DNA from: Dermatophagoides farinae
Lineage: Eukaryota > Arthropoda > Arachnida > Sarcoptiformes > Pyroglyphidae
DNA: 64,000 nucleotides
Reading direction: 5' to 3'
Assembly (NCBI RefSeq): GCF_024713945.1
Contig: NC_134685.1
Location: 2,289,001 to 2,353,000, forward strand
Shown here: one piece after another, positions 14,041-24,668 of the stretch
Layout: every line of letters starts with the position of its first letter
Position numbering within the stretch: the first letter of the stretch is position 1
Program-made: the position numbers and the translations under genes
Notes under the pieces: model-generated
Told to the model about the DNA's origin: nothing
Databases searched by the model: none
Seen by the model: the letters and a program-made list of their open reading frames with translations, nothing else

Positions 14041-16117
14041 TTATTTTTGTCGTTGTTGTAAATTTGAAGTAGAATCGGAAACATATTCTTGTTGAATAGA
14101 TTTTGTTGATTGTAGATTATTATCATGATGATAATGAATATGACCATGTTGATGACAACTAATTGTCGGTGATGATGTTGATTGTGATTTTTGTCTTTTT
14201 TTTCGATCATCAATCATTTCATCATTATCATTATTGTGTTCACGAACATTAACATTCGATTCTTTAACAACATTACCAACAATAGTTGATGTTGTTGAAA
14301 TAGTATGACAACGTGATAATGATGAACTTCCACTACACCACCAACTATAATTATGATGATGATGATGATTCGAATTTGAATCATTCATTGTCATTATTCG
14401 AATCGGTACTATTAGATTAAATTGTGGCCGTATCATTATTTTACGATAAAATGTTTTCAAATCATTCATTTTAAATAATGAATGTATATAACATTTTAAT
14501 ATGGATCGTACCTGATACCAATCACTTGTATATTGTCGTTGTTGATATTGTTTACGCATTATACGGCCAAATTTTCTAATTATATAGATTAACCAAAACA
14601 TATTGGTACGTGGATAAAAACCTAACCAATCAGTTTGTACTTCTGATGCCATTGCTTTATATGTTTCATTTTGATGTGCTAATTGATTATTTGGACCGGC
14701 ACAATATTCAAAATCTTTTGGATCAAATAAATGCGATAAATCACGATAATGGATTCGATTTTCTATTTTGAAAAAATAATAACAACAAAATGTATGTAAA
14801 ATGATTCAATTATTTAATAATACACATTGAATTGAATTCTTACTGATTTTTAGACGTGAAAATGTTGTATCAATCACTTTGACCAATAGATTATTGGATG
14901 GCATCTGTATGAATTGATCATCATAAACATATGTCAATTGTTCGTATGGTGATTGTTTCACAAGTATATTGCCCAAATGAAGATCACGATGTTCAAATTC
15001 AAATACTTTTTCAGCAATCATGAAACCCAATAACAATTGTTTGGTCACCGATAGAATTTCTAATGGTTGATAATTTTCCATTTGATCATATAATGATTGG
15101 CCACAATCTTCCATTCGTATTGCTGCTACTTCAGGTGCAATACGTTTTTTTACAACTGATAATGGTTGTTTACTTTGACAATTATTCATTGTATTGCCAT
15201 CATCATCATCATCATCATTTTCATCACCATCGTCGTCATTATCATTAACATTATCATCATCATCATCTTCATTGGCATCTTTTTTTGCTTTACCACCATC
15301 CAATGGTGGTTCCATTAATTTTCGATAATCAAATTTAAAAACACATTTTGTTTTTTTATCCGTTTTTTTTGCTGGAATTTCAAAATAATCCGGCATCATT
15401 GATTGATTGATTACATAACAACCATGAACAATTGGAAATAATGGACATTGATAGCCAAGTTTTCTATATCGAACACCAATATTCAGATATGATAGGCTAA
15501 TCGATATACGAAATTCATTATAAGCATGTTTATAATTTGATACTGAACTAGATGATTTAACGCCAAACAAATTTTTAATAATTCCTTCACTGAAAACTTC
15601 AATAAATTTAATGATATTATCTTCACATATCGATGATGATGATGATGATGATTGTGTACCATCATGATGATGATGATGATTATTGGAAACCACACCACCA
15701 ATACCATCGACGACTTTGGCAGCAACACTTGGATCCATTATTTTATGCCTATAAACTTGTGCATAAGAACCAGAACCAATATATTCAAAACGTTCGAATT
15801 TCGAACGTTTCGGAAATGCCTGTTCATAACCAACGGATATTTTTGGTATTGATAAATTCAATAATTTCGAACGAAATTTATCTTCATCAAGTATAAAATT
15901 AATCTATAATAATTGTCAAATTTCAATGAATCAATGATCATCATATGTGGGTGATTAATATTATTGATTATTGATGATGATAAAAACTTACAATTAATCG
16001 AAAATAATCTTTTTTAGATTTATCATCACGCTTCTGATGATGATGATTATGATGATGATGATGAACGATAATGTTTTTTCTTTTGTTATTCATTCTTGGT
16101 TTGTTTATTTTTTCCAT
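14041..16117 (-). CDS. Haspin-family protein kinase (histone H3 Thr3 kinase)
   Basis: Exons are 16117-15992, 15903-14844 and 14762-14041 (about 635 aa). Haspin phosphorylates histone H3 Thr3 in mitosis to recruit the chromosomal passenger complex. The glycine loop IGSGSYAQVYR, the VAAK lysine, the catalytic loop FEHRDLHLGNILVK and the atypical metal-binding motif IDTTFSRL are visible. Haspins carry D-Y-T there in place of DFG, and this one has D-T-T. The motif HYRDLSHLFDPKDFEYC in the third exon has no counterpart I recognise but lies in the haspin C-lobe. An Asp-rich insert at about 200-230 and a Ser/His/Asn-rich C-tail are low complexity. The start at 16117 follows an in-frame TAG; a second in-frame ATG is at 16093. 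The protein is short compared with vertebrate haspin because the N-terminal regulatory region is only about 60 aa. Confidence 0.9.
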
Positions 16118-16513
16118 TTTCTATCCCCTTGCTTTCAATCAATCAAACAAATCAATTTAATCGTCAAATATGAATTTAATGCTTGATTTGTGTACTTTTA
16201 AATTCTACATTCTCAATTTTTTTCGTTTTAATCAAATCAAAATCGAAATTGTTCATTTTGTTCAATTGTTCAATATTCAACAAACAGCAAGAAAAAAAAA
16301 ATTCAAGGAAAAAATCAAAAAAAAATCAGCAATGTAAAGGACCAGGAAAAAAAATGATGATTCCTATATAATCAATATATATAGATTTCGAACGATTTTC
16401 CTCATACATTTCATCTGGATCATCAGTTTTTACAATGTTGAAATGAAATTTTCATTTCAAATTTTGTATCAAATATTGATCATTTTACAATCACACGTCA
16501 ATATATACTATTT
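16118..16513. promoter_or_regulatory. Divergent spacer between haspin and the three-TM gene
   Basis: About 400 bp separates the two divergent starts. A TATATATAGA stretch near 16375-16384 lies about 130 bp before the plus-strand ATG and could serve as a TATA element. The rest is A/T-rich with no gene-like sequence. Confidence 0.35.
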
Positions 16514-16931
16514 ATGATGGACAAACGACTTCATTGGTTATTCTGTGCCATTTATATTGCCATAACAATGGTCGCTTGGTATGCTGGTTATCATGTATAT
16601 CGTATAAATGGTATATATCAAGGACCAATACCGGAACAGGCAACCGATGAACTGTTAAGATATGTTTATCATCCATTAATGGGTTTATGTAAGTAAAAAA
16701 AATAATTGTTAATAATTTTTAATTTGAAATTCTTTTTTTTTGTCCTTAGTAAACATTGCTACCGTTTGGGCATTAGTGGCCGGTACAACTTTAGGCTGTG
16801 CTATTGGTATGATGGATTTTATGATGAGAAAATCATTGAAATATAATCTTATGATTATGTCAATCATGTTGAATGTATTATGGTGTATGTTGTATTTTCT
16901 TGATTGGGCCCATGTTATTGGTCATGATTGA
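16514..16931 (+). CDS. Unrecognised small three-TM protein
   Basis: Two exons, 16514-16688 and 16750-16931, join across a 61 bp intron (T|GTAAGT ... CCTTAG|TA) to give 118 aa. I do not recognise the family. Three hydrophobic segments are visible: about residues 8-28 (WLFCAIYIAITMVAWYAGY), 60-82 (NIATVWALVAGTTLGCAIGM) and 91-113 (LMIMSIMLNVLWCMLYFLDW). The loop between the first and second contains GPIPEQATDELLRYVYHPLM. Compared with its neighbours it lacks low-complexity runs and its codon use is ordinary. The phase-matched intron and clean reading frame support a real gene. Its 3' end converges on the KCNQ-like gene, 50 bp away. Confidence 0.7.
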
Positions 16932-16981
16932 AAACATTGATTGTTATAAATGAATATAGAATACTAATATAGAATCACATT

Positions 16982-19024
16982 TCATAATAAAAGATCATGT
17001 TGTGATGATCGTGGTGTTGAAAGATCCACTAATAATTGTGGCATTGTTTCTGTTTGTTGTTCATTTGGTTCTGGACTTTTATGACTATGACGATGATGAT
17101 TATGTTGTTGTTTTAAATGTTGACGATAAAGACAATTCCAACAATGAATTTGTCGTCGTAATAATCTATGCAATGGAATTCGATGTTTTTTCAATAAAAC
17201 AAATGGACTATTTTTACCATCGAATTTATCATCGGTATTGCCACTTTTTACTGTTGTTTCACTGGATCTTCTACTTGTTATTACACCATCATCATCATCA
17301 TCATTGGTGGTTGTAACTGGTTGATTATTACCACCATCCGGAGGCGATTGATCATTATCATCATCACCACCATTATCATGATCATCGCCACCATCATCAC
17401 CACCACCATTGTCTTGGTCATCGGGTAAACTTCTTCGCTGTCGTGGTTGTTGTTGTTGTTGAATTATATCAATCTGTCGACGAGCTTCAGTCATTGAATC
17501 CCATAAATGATCAATTTTTGAATGTAAATTCAACAACATATTTGTCTGTTGCCAACTTGTTTGCATATATGTTGCATAAAAATTTTTCGAATCATTTATC
17601 TCTTCACTAGTGATAAATTTTCGTTTATAATAAGCATGTTTCAATAGGAATACAAATTTAACGGCAATTGGATTGAAATATTCACGCATATCAACAGGCG
17701 GTGCATTTGGTTGATTAATAAATTGTAATGAATGATCAAATGATGATACACGAACCAATAATGGTGGATCATCTTCTTGGCGGCGATCTTCTTCTTTACG
17801 TATACGATATACTTTCCATGCATTTTGTACCATTGCAGCGCCAAAATTCTGTCGTAATGTTCCAGCTGTACTACATTCTTCTTCACATTTTAATGCTAAT
17901 GCTGCACCAACAATACCGGCCGGTAGACCGAATAACCAAACACCAAGTATCATGGCAAATGCAGTGACAATTTTACCGGCAGTCGTTACTATCAATCAAA
18001 TGATAATTAATCAATCAATAAATTGAAGAAATAAGACATCAAAAAAAAACTTACTTGGAGCAGCATTACCATAACCAACGGTTGTAAATGTAACCACTGC
18101 CCACCATACTGAATTAGCGACAGTATTAAAATATGAATTAAATGGTTGTTCAATGAAATACATAAGAAAACCGAATGAAAATACCCAAACAGCACAATAA
18201 TAAATGGATACCATTAGTTGAAATCTTTCTGACCAAATTGCTTTCCATAATAATCGAATCATAACAGAACGATTCTGTAGAAACCAAATCATACGAAAAC
18301 CACGTAAACCAGCTGCCAATGGTAGCCAAACACAATCCATTGCAACAACGGCAATCGTCACACCGATAACAGCCATATCCATCATATATAATGGATTTAT
18401 TAACATCCAATATATTCCATATGGACCAGAATATTGTGGCAATACAGTAGATGACCATACATTCAATATGAATTCTGAACAAAATATGATCAAACAGGAA
18501 AGATCCAACCAGAAAAGTACAATATATTCAGTTTGACTACCGACATCTATGAATGGGTAGATGAATTTTTTTTTTAAATTTTTAAAAATTTTATTAAAAA
18601 ACAAACAATAAAACTTACCAATTTGCATAAACATTGTGACCAGTATACATACAGTAATCAACATCATCATGAAAATTTGATAACAAATACTTAGCCAATG
18701 TCTTGGCACATGTAAAAACATGTATACAACATATTTATTTCTTGGTGTATTGATCAATCGTACCAATAATGGTTGATGAAATTGTATCATGATTTTTTTT
18801 CTTTTTTTTTGGTTGGTTGGTTGGTTGATTGGTTGATTGATTGATTGATTTAAAAATATTTTTCCACACACAACGACACAATTGCAAATGAAATGATTTT
18901 GAATATTTTCATCGATAAAGCCATTGATTTTTGAATGACTAGGATCAATTGATTCAAGGCAAAATTCAGATTCGAAATGATATGCATTCTGTTCTGCATA
19001 TTCATCGATCATCATCATCACCAA
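16982..19024 (-). CDS. Divergent KCNQ (Kv7)-like voltage-gated potassium channel
   Basis: Exons are 19024-18619, 18546-18055 and 17988-16982 (about 634 aa). The six-TM order can be followed: pre-S1 VVYMFLHVPRHW (Kv7 has a similar FLERPxGW), S2 ending SEFILNVWSS, S3, S4 LRGFRMIWFLQNRSVMIRLL, S5, pore helix and filter WWAVVTFTTVGYGN, and S6 VWLFGLPAGIVGAALALK, close to the Kv7 FFALPAGILGSGFALK. The cytosolic helix A (MVQNAWKVYRIRKEED, IQ-like calmodulin site) and helix B (YYKRKFITSEEINDSKNFYA) are also present, which makes the family firm. Oddities are Asn instead of Asp after GYG and a weakly charged S4. The C-terminal linker holds an Asp/Gly-rich insert. The start is uncertain: 19024 gives an acidic N-terminus followed by an (NQ-rich) repeat, 18791 gives a shorter protein. 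Confidence 0.85.
16986..16991 (+). terminator. AATAAA signal for the three-TM gene, inside the opposing CDS
   Basis: The hexamer lies 55 bp after the stop of the plus-strand gene and overlaps the last codons of the converging KCNQ-like gene. The two transcripts therefore very likely overlap at their 3' ends. Confidence 0.4.
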
Positions 19025-19209
19025 TCAATAATAATTCAGGTCAAAATTGTTAAACAAATGATTAAATGATTGAGCAAAAAAAAAATTCTTTTCATTCAAT
19101 CAAATAGCTAAACAATCGATTGATTTTCATTTATTATTAAAATCGATATATATCAAAAATTCCAATTTTCAAAAACATTGTCGAATTTTTTTTTTTGTTT
19201 CAACACAAA

Positions 19210-19605
19210 ATGGGTTTATTCGATTTTATTACTGGCCTTTGTATTATGATATCAATATTATTCGGTGTATTTTTTTACGTTTGTTGTGGTGGCCGTTCAA
19301 GATCATCATCATCATTTAGTCGTCGTTCACGTAAATCATCATTATCATTATCATCATCATCATCGATGAAAACATTGTTTTCATTAGGTTCATCAAAAGC
19401 TCTAAGTAGTAATAATAATAGTAGTAGATCGACAATTAAAACATTGAAAAAATCAAATCGTTCGAATAAATCTTGTGGTGGTGGTGGTGGCAGTAGTGGT
19501 GGTCATCATCATCATTGTCGTCATCATCATAATAGAAGCAAAAAAAGTAGTAGTGGCAGTTTAAGTAATAAACGGAAACGGAAATCTAGATCATTGAAAA
19601 AATGA
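19210..19605 (+). CDS. Small one-TM protein with basic Ser/Arg/His tail
   Basis: This is a single ORF of 131 aa; I do not recognise the family. It begins MGLFDFITGLCIMISILFGV, with one hydrophobic anchor at about residues 5-24 and a Cys pair just after it (VCCGG). The remaining 105 residues are a strongly basic tail of Ser, Arg, Lys, Gly and His, including a GGHHHHCRHHHNR stretch and a KRKRKSRSLKK terminus that looks like a nuclear-localisation or membrane-charge signal. An AATAAA follows at 19630. The gene lies 185 bp from the divergent KCNQ-like start. Clean start, anchor and poly(A) signal argue for a gene; the low complexity argues for caution. Confidence 0.5.
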   Translation: MGLFDFITGLCIMISILFGVFFYVCCGGRSRSSSSFSRRSRKSSLSLSSSSSMKTLFSLGSSKALSSNNNSSRSTIKTLKKSNRSNKSCGGGGGSSGGHHHHCRHHHNRSKKSSSGSLSNKRKRKSRSLKK

Positions 19606-20514
19606 ATAATTGATTTTTAAGATTTATCAAATAAAAAAATAAAAAACAAAACATTCTTAGAATGATTTTCTTTTTGGAAAAAAATGTCAAATTTTTATTT
19701 TCTTCAAATCAATAAAAGTGTATCATATGTGTGTGTGGTGTGAGATTATCATAATTCGTAATAATACAAAATCATCGTATTCGTATGGGAAAAAAATTTT
19801 TTTTCCATCTTGTTTTTTAGCGTGTGTGTCTGTGTTGTGTGTTTGAATTACAATGTCAATTTGTCAGAAAAAAAACAAAAAAATTCAAGCTAAATGAAAA
19901 TTGATTAAAATTCGGTAGATAAGTGATTGTTTTGATGATGGTGGTGGTGGTAGTAGTGGTGGTCATTTTTTTTTCGGTATTCGTGCCTTATGTGTCAGAT
20001 TTCTTCTTTTTTTTGTCGTTTTGTTGAATAAAAAGAAAAATCGAATGAGTTAAAACAATTAGTGGTGTGTGTGTAAGTGTGTGTGTCCTAAAATTTATTT
20101 ATCACGTAGATTATGGATGATGATGATGATGATGAAATGAGTTTTAGTAGATGGCAAAAAATCAATCAATCAATTGATGAATGAATTGACAAAATTTTTT
20201 TTTTTTTTTGCATTTTTACATGCAGCACAAAATATATATAGATCAATCCAATAAGTTTCGATGATGATCATGATGAGTAGCAAGGCGAATTCTCATTTGT
20301 CACTGTGTTTGTTTGTTTGATTGATTGATTAAATGTGAATGATCGATTAAAAATTTTATCGAATGAGAAAAAGAGTGTGGTTGTGTGTGTGAGAGAGAAA
20401 AAAAGAATAATTTACATTATTGAGAAAGAATTTTCATCATCATCAGCTGATTTGTTTACATGTCTAAAATGTTTCTGATTTTTCTGGAGACAAAATTTTT
20501 TTTGTTTTTGTTTT
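19606..20514. other. Intergenic spacer with GT- and GAT-rich tracts
   Basis: Apart from the poly(A) signal near 19630, this 900 bp stretch holds (TG)n fragments (around 19729, 19821, 20062-20082), a (GGT)n patch near 19940-19965 and a (GAT)n run at about 20114-20133. I see no coding or RNA gene. Confidence 0.5.
19630..19635 (+). terminator. AATAAA poly(A) signal
   Basis: The hexamer is 25 bp downstream of the stop codon of the small one-TM gene and is the nearest plausible poly(A) signal. Confidence 0.4.
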
Positions 20515-21873
20515 TTATGATTCACCATTACCACTATCATCATCATCTTTTTCTTCATCACAATATTCTTCATCATTATCATCATCAACATCATAATCAT
20601 CATCATCATCATCATCATAATCTTCATCAACATAATAATCGGCTATATCCATATCTAAATCTGGCCTATGTTTATGTTTAATACAATATTCTTCCAATGT
20701 TGTAGGCACAATAACATCATCTTTTTCTGCTTCCAATTTACTTGCTGCAACTTGTTTTCTATTAAAAAAAAATAGACAATTAGTCATCATCATAGACAAA
20801 ATGAAAATAAACCATGTACTTACTTGATAATATTTTCATATTCTTTATCTTTTCCTTTTGAATCTTTCCATTTACGATACATAACCGATGCATCAACATT
20901 AGCTGGCGATGATGTATTTGGTTCATTTAACAATGATATTACACTTAACAATATTGTTCTACCATGTTTGTTTGTGTTTAATGAATAAATAGATAGAATT
21001 AACAAATCAAACTCATCAAATTAATTAACAATTCATACCTAACATTCTGTGTTGGATTCCATCGTTCACATGGTAATTCACCACTTTGTGGATCATCAAC
21101 CGGTGGATGTAATATCGAAATGCAGAGATCACCATTCTATATCATCATCATCATCATCATCAATATTATTATTGAAATGAAAATATGAATCAGGAAAATA
21201 ATAATAATAATAAAAAAACTTACTTCATATACATTAGGATGCCATACTTTGGTTAAAAATTTCAATGATGGTGGATTATATGGATAATCCGGTGGAAATG
21301 CAACACGGGCCTAGAAAAAAAAAATTTTAAAATTTCATTTTTAAATAAATCAAAAAAAACAAGGTCAATGTCTATACGGAGAGAGAGACAGAGCAACCGA
21401 AAAAAATAAATAAATAAATATTACACACTTCAATTGCAAAAACTAAACTAGATCAAGGTCTTTACACATTCATTTCATTAACATCTGTCTTTTTTTTTCT
21501 TCTCAATCAACAACAATAACAAAAAACAACAACACAAAAAAAAATTTTCCTCATTGGATTCATTCATTCAATCATAGACTTACTTTAAAATAACCACCTT
21601 GATAAAGTGTATCAGGTGGTCCAAATATGGCCACTTCCCATTCGAAAAGATTATCTTCATTTAATAATTTAACACGAAATCCTTCTACTGGTTCTTCTTG
21701 TAAACTGAAACCAGTGGAAAAAAAATTAAAATGAAAAATGAAAAATAAAACCAGAATTTGGAAAACACACACACACACACCCACACATACCTTTTAAATT
21801 CTAATGCCAATGTACGAATAGTACTAACATTCGCTTGACTAGTCATTGCTGATGATGAATTTGATGTGGACAT
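20515..21873 (-). CDS. Ubiquitin-conjugating enzyme E2 R (Cdc34/UBE2R)
   Basis: Six exons, 21873-21791, 21704-21584, 21310-21224, 21136-21039, 20958-20824 and 20758-20515, give 255 aa, close to human UBE2R1/2 (about 236-238 aa). Cdc34 accepts ubiquitin from E1 and builds K48 chains on SCF substrates such as CDK inhibitors. The UBC fold is nearly colinear with human: [54 protein letters not shown] with the catalytic Cys, [20 protein letters not shown] (the Cdc34-specific acidic insertion) and [20 protein letters not shown]. The C-tail is a highly acidic [17 protein letters not shown] run, which matches the family's cullin-binding acidic tail. All splice phases agree. Confidence 0.97.
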
Positions 21874-23215
21874 TTTATATATATATCGTGAAGACGGAAA
21901 AAAAATTAAACTTTCCGGTGGGCGTTAAATTTTTTTTTGTAAATCCACAGAATCTAGAAGGAAAAAAAATAAGAAAAAATGAATTTAGAAACAAAAGACG
22001 TCATCGATGTTGTTGTTATTAAAGTAGCAAAAAAAAAACATCCACACACACACAAACACAGAATGAAACGAGAAATAAAGAAAGAAAATGTCAAATGTAA
22101 GAAGAGAAAAAAAAACTGGACAAAATAAAAAATAATCACATATAAATCATCAAATAGAACGTAGATAGATTTCGTCATAAATTCTTATAGGTTAGTTTAG
22201 GACCAAAAAAAAACCAGAAACCAAAACAAATGAATCAAATACCTGAAATTCTTATTCAGAATTGGTGGATAAATAATAATGACGATGATGATGCTGATGG
22301 CGATGATGATGATGATGAAAACAATTTTTTTTAAATTTAAATTTCAATGTCTAAAATGGATTTTTTTTTCTCTTGTTTTCAAATAATTTTTCTCATCAAT
22401 TTTTCATTTGAAGGAAAAAAAGGATTCTTAAGTTTTTTTTTCTTTCTTTCTTTACAAAGGACAACAAACGATGAAGAACGATGCGTAGTGTTGATGATGA
22501 TGATGTGACATACCAATTGGATGATGATGATGATGATAAAACAAGAAAAAGAAAAAAATTAAAAATCAAATCATGATCAAAAAGGAGGAGTGGAGAAGAC
22601 AAAATATAGACATCATCGTCATCATCATCATAATCATGACAAAAACTTGGAGCATCGTCATCGAAACACCTACGGGTTATACGGTTTTTTTGTTGTTGTT
22701 GTTGTCGTTGTTTGATTGCTTCGTTTTATATATAAGATATATACCCGAATGATAATGAAAAATGATCTTCTTTTTTTTTCCTTTCAATCATCAATATAAG
22801 AGGAGTTCATGAACATCATAAATATATATCATTGGATTCACTTCTACTACCACAACTACCACGATCAGCACAACTGTGGCATCAATTTGCTTGTTTTTTT
22901 TTATTTATTTGAACGATATAATTATTATTACGGGTTTTTTTTATCATTCATAAGACATAAAAATCACATGCATGATGATGATGAATGAATATTTCGTCAA
23001 TTATCGTCGTCGTCGTAGTCGTAGTCGTAGTCGTAGTTTTTGTTTTACTTTGTCGAATTCATAATAAAAAAAAATTCGGGCGAGCGCAACGTAAACATTG
23101 ATTTTTTTTTTTTGTTTCTTTGCCATACAACCGCGCGTGGCATGTTCATAAAGGACGTAAGAAATTTTTTTTTTTTATTACGGATTTTAATTTGAACAAC
23201 ACCATCAAAATACTA
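21874..23215. other. Spacer between Lifeguard and UBE2R genes
   Basis: This 1.3 kb region is upstream of UBE2R and downstream of the Lifeguard stop. It has (GAT)n near 22280-22318, (GTC)n/(GTA)n near 23007-23037 and many A/T runs. I see no gene. Part of it presumably carries the UBE2R promoter and leader. A run of CpG-containing motifs near 23089-23145 (gggcgagcgc, ccgcgcg) is unusual for the local base composition. Confidence 0.45.
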
Positions 23216-24354
23216 TTAATTTCGTGATAGCGAAATCAATCTTAATATCAAAATAAATAGATTGACAATATTAATATAAAGTTGAATGACGGCCATAATA
23301 TATTCTTCTGGTGATATTTCTATTTCACGTCCACCCATAATTGCTTGTGTATCGATTGCTAGATACTGTTAAAATCAGAAAAAAAAATTCAGATTCAATT
23401 GAATTATGATATTGTAATCGGCAATAGATAATTACAATGGTAAAAATCACAACACCAATAGCGGCATAAATAATTTGTGTAGTACGATTCTGTATGAACA
23501 TCATGGCAATACCAGCTACAAAGAATATGATTAAAACTATAAACATGATCCATGACCATTTTGTAAAGTCAAACTAATGATGATGCGAAAATAAAAATAT
23601 TCATCATTATTAAGAATTATTATTATACGACGATAACAATGTAATTACCGATGTAGTAGCGCTGAATATTGAAACCAATAAACAAACGATAAATGTTAAA
23701 CCGGCTGCATACATTACCGTATCTGAATCATATTGTAAACAAACACAACCCAGTGTTATGCTCATGAAAAATGTCTGGATGAATGGTAAAATGAAAAAAC
23801 AATGATTAAAATTTTACAAAAAAAAACAATCAATCGAAAACTTACAAATATCGTGAGTAGAACATAATTATTTGGTACCGTACGACGACATGATTCACAA
23901 CACATTAATATAAAATAGATGACTAAATAACCGACCCTGTGTGTGTGTGTGTGTAAATCAAAAGTTTAAAAAAAAAATCACAAAAATTGACATTGATCTT
24001 ACAATGAAGCAATATAGATTATATTTCCTTTTGGACCACTAAAATATTCATTGAAATCTTTGCTACAATAATGGAAAACAAACAAAAAAATCAATGACTT
24101 TGATCATATTCTTTGAATAATACTCACTTGTATCTAATCAACAGTATAACCAATGTAGTGAATGCAAATTGCATTGCCAATATTCCATAAACTTTACGAA
24201 TAAATGCATTACGTATAGAAACACGTGAAAATGAATCAGTAAAACCTGATGAATCTAAATTTGAATAACCATCACCACCACCACCACCACTAACACTACC
24301 GGATTCAAGATCCGGTGAATAATGATTTCGTTGATGTTTATGATGGCCAACCAT
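23216..24354 (-). CDS. Lifeguard / TMBIM (Bax-inhibitor-1 family) protein
   Basis: Six exons, 24354-24128, 24062-24003, 23936-23846, 23774-23649, 23573-23436 and 23365-23216, all phase-consistent, give 263 aa. Lifeguard proteins are seven-TM ER/Golgi proteins of the BI-1 superfamily that act as pH-sensitive calcium leak channels and protect against apoptosis. A Gly/Ser-rich cytosolic N-terminus (about 50 aa) precedes NAFIRKVYGILAMQFAFTTL (TM1). Further membrane segments follow, then FDFTKWSWIMFIVLIIFF, the conserved TQAIMGGREVEISPEEYI loop and a C-terminal helix VINLYINIVNLFIYILRL. The family's SPEEYI motif is intact. An AG acceptor-like site at about 24384 upstream of the ATG suggests a 5' UTR intron. 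It is divergent from the photolyase gene. Confidence 0.93.
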
Positions 24355-24668
24355 TTATCAAATTATTGATCTTGGTTTTCTAAATAAAAAAAAAATACGA
24401 ACAAAAATAAAATAAAAATTCGAGACTAGCTTTACAATCACCAATACAATTCATTGACCTTTTTGTAAGATTTGATTGATTTCAACAACAAAAAAAAATT
24501 CGAAATTTATAACTGCGAGTAATCGACACTGGTTGGCGCCACCGTTGCGATTGTTATTGTTTTAAAAATAATATATTCACAAACATTCGGCATGAATTTC
24601 GAATTTTGATTTGGAAAACAAAAAAATTAGAAATCAATATTGTATCAACGAAAACAAAAAAAAAACAA
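24355..24668. promoter_or_regulatory. Divergent spacer between Lifeguard and photolyase
   Basis: About 315 bp separates the two divergent starts, so both promoters should be here. The sequence around 24510-24550 is less A/T-rich than its flanks. No specific element can be named with confidence. Confidence 0.35.
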
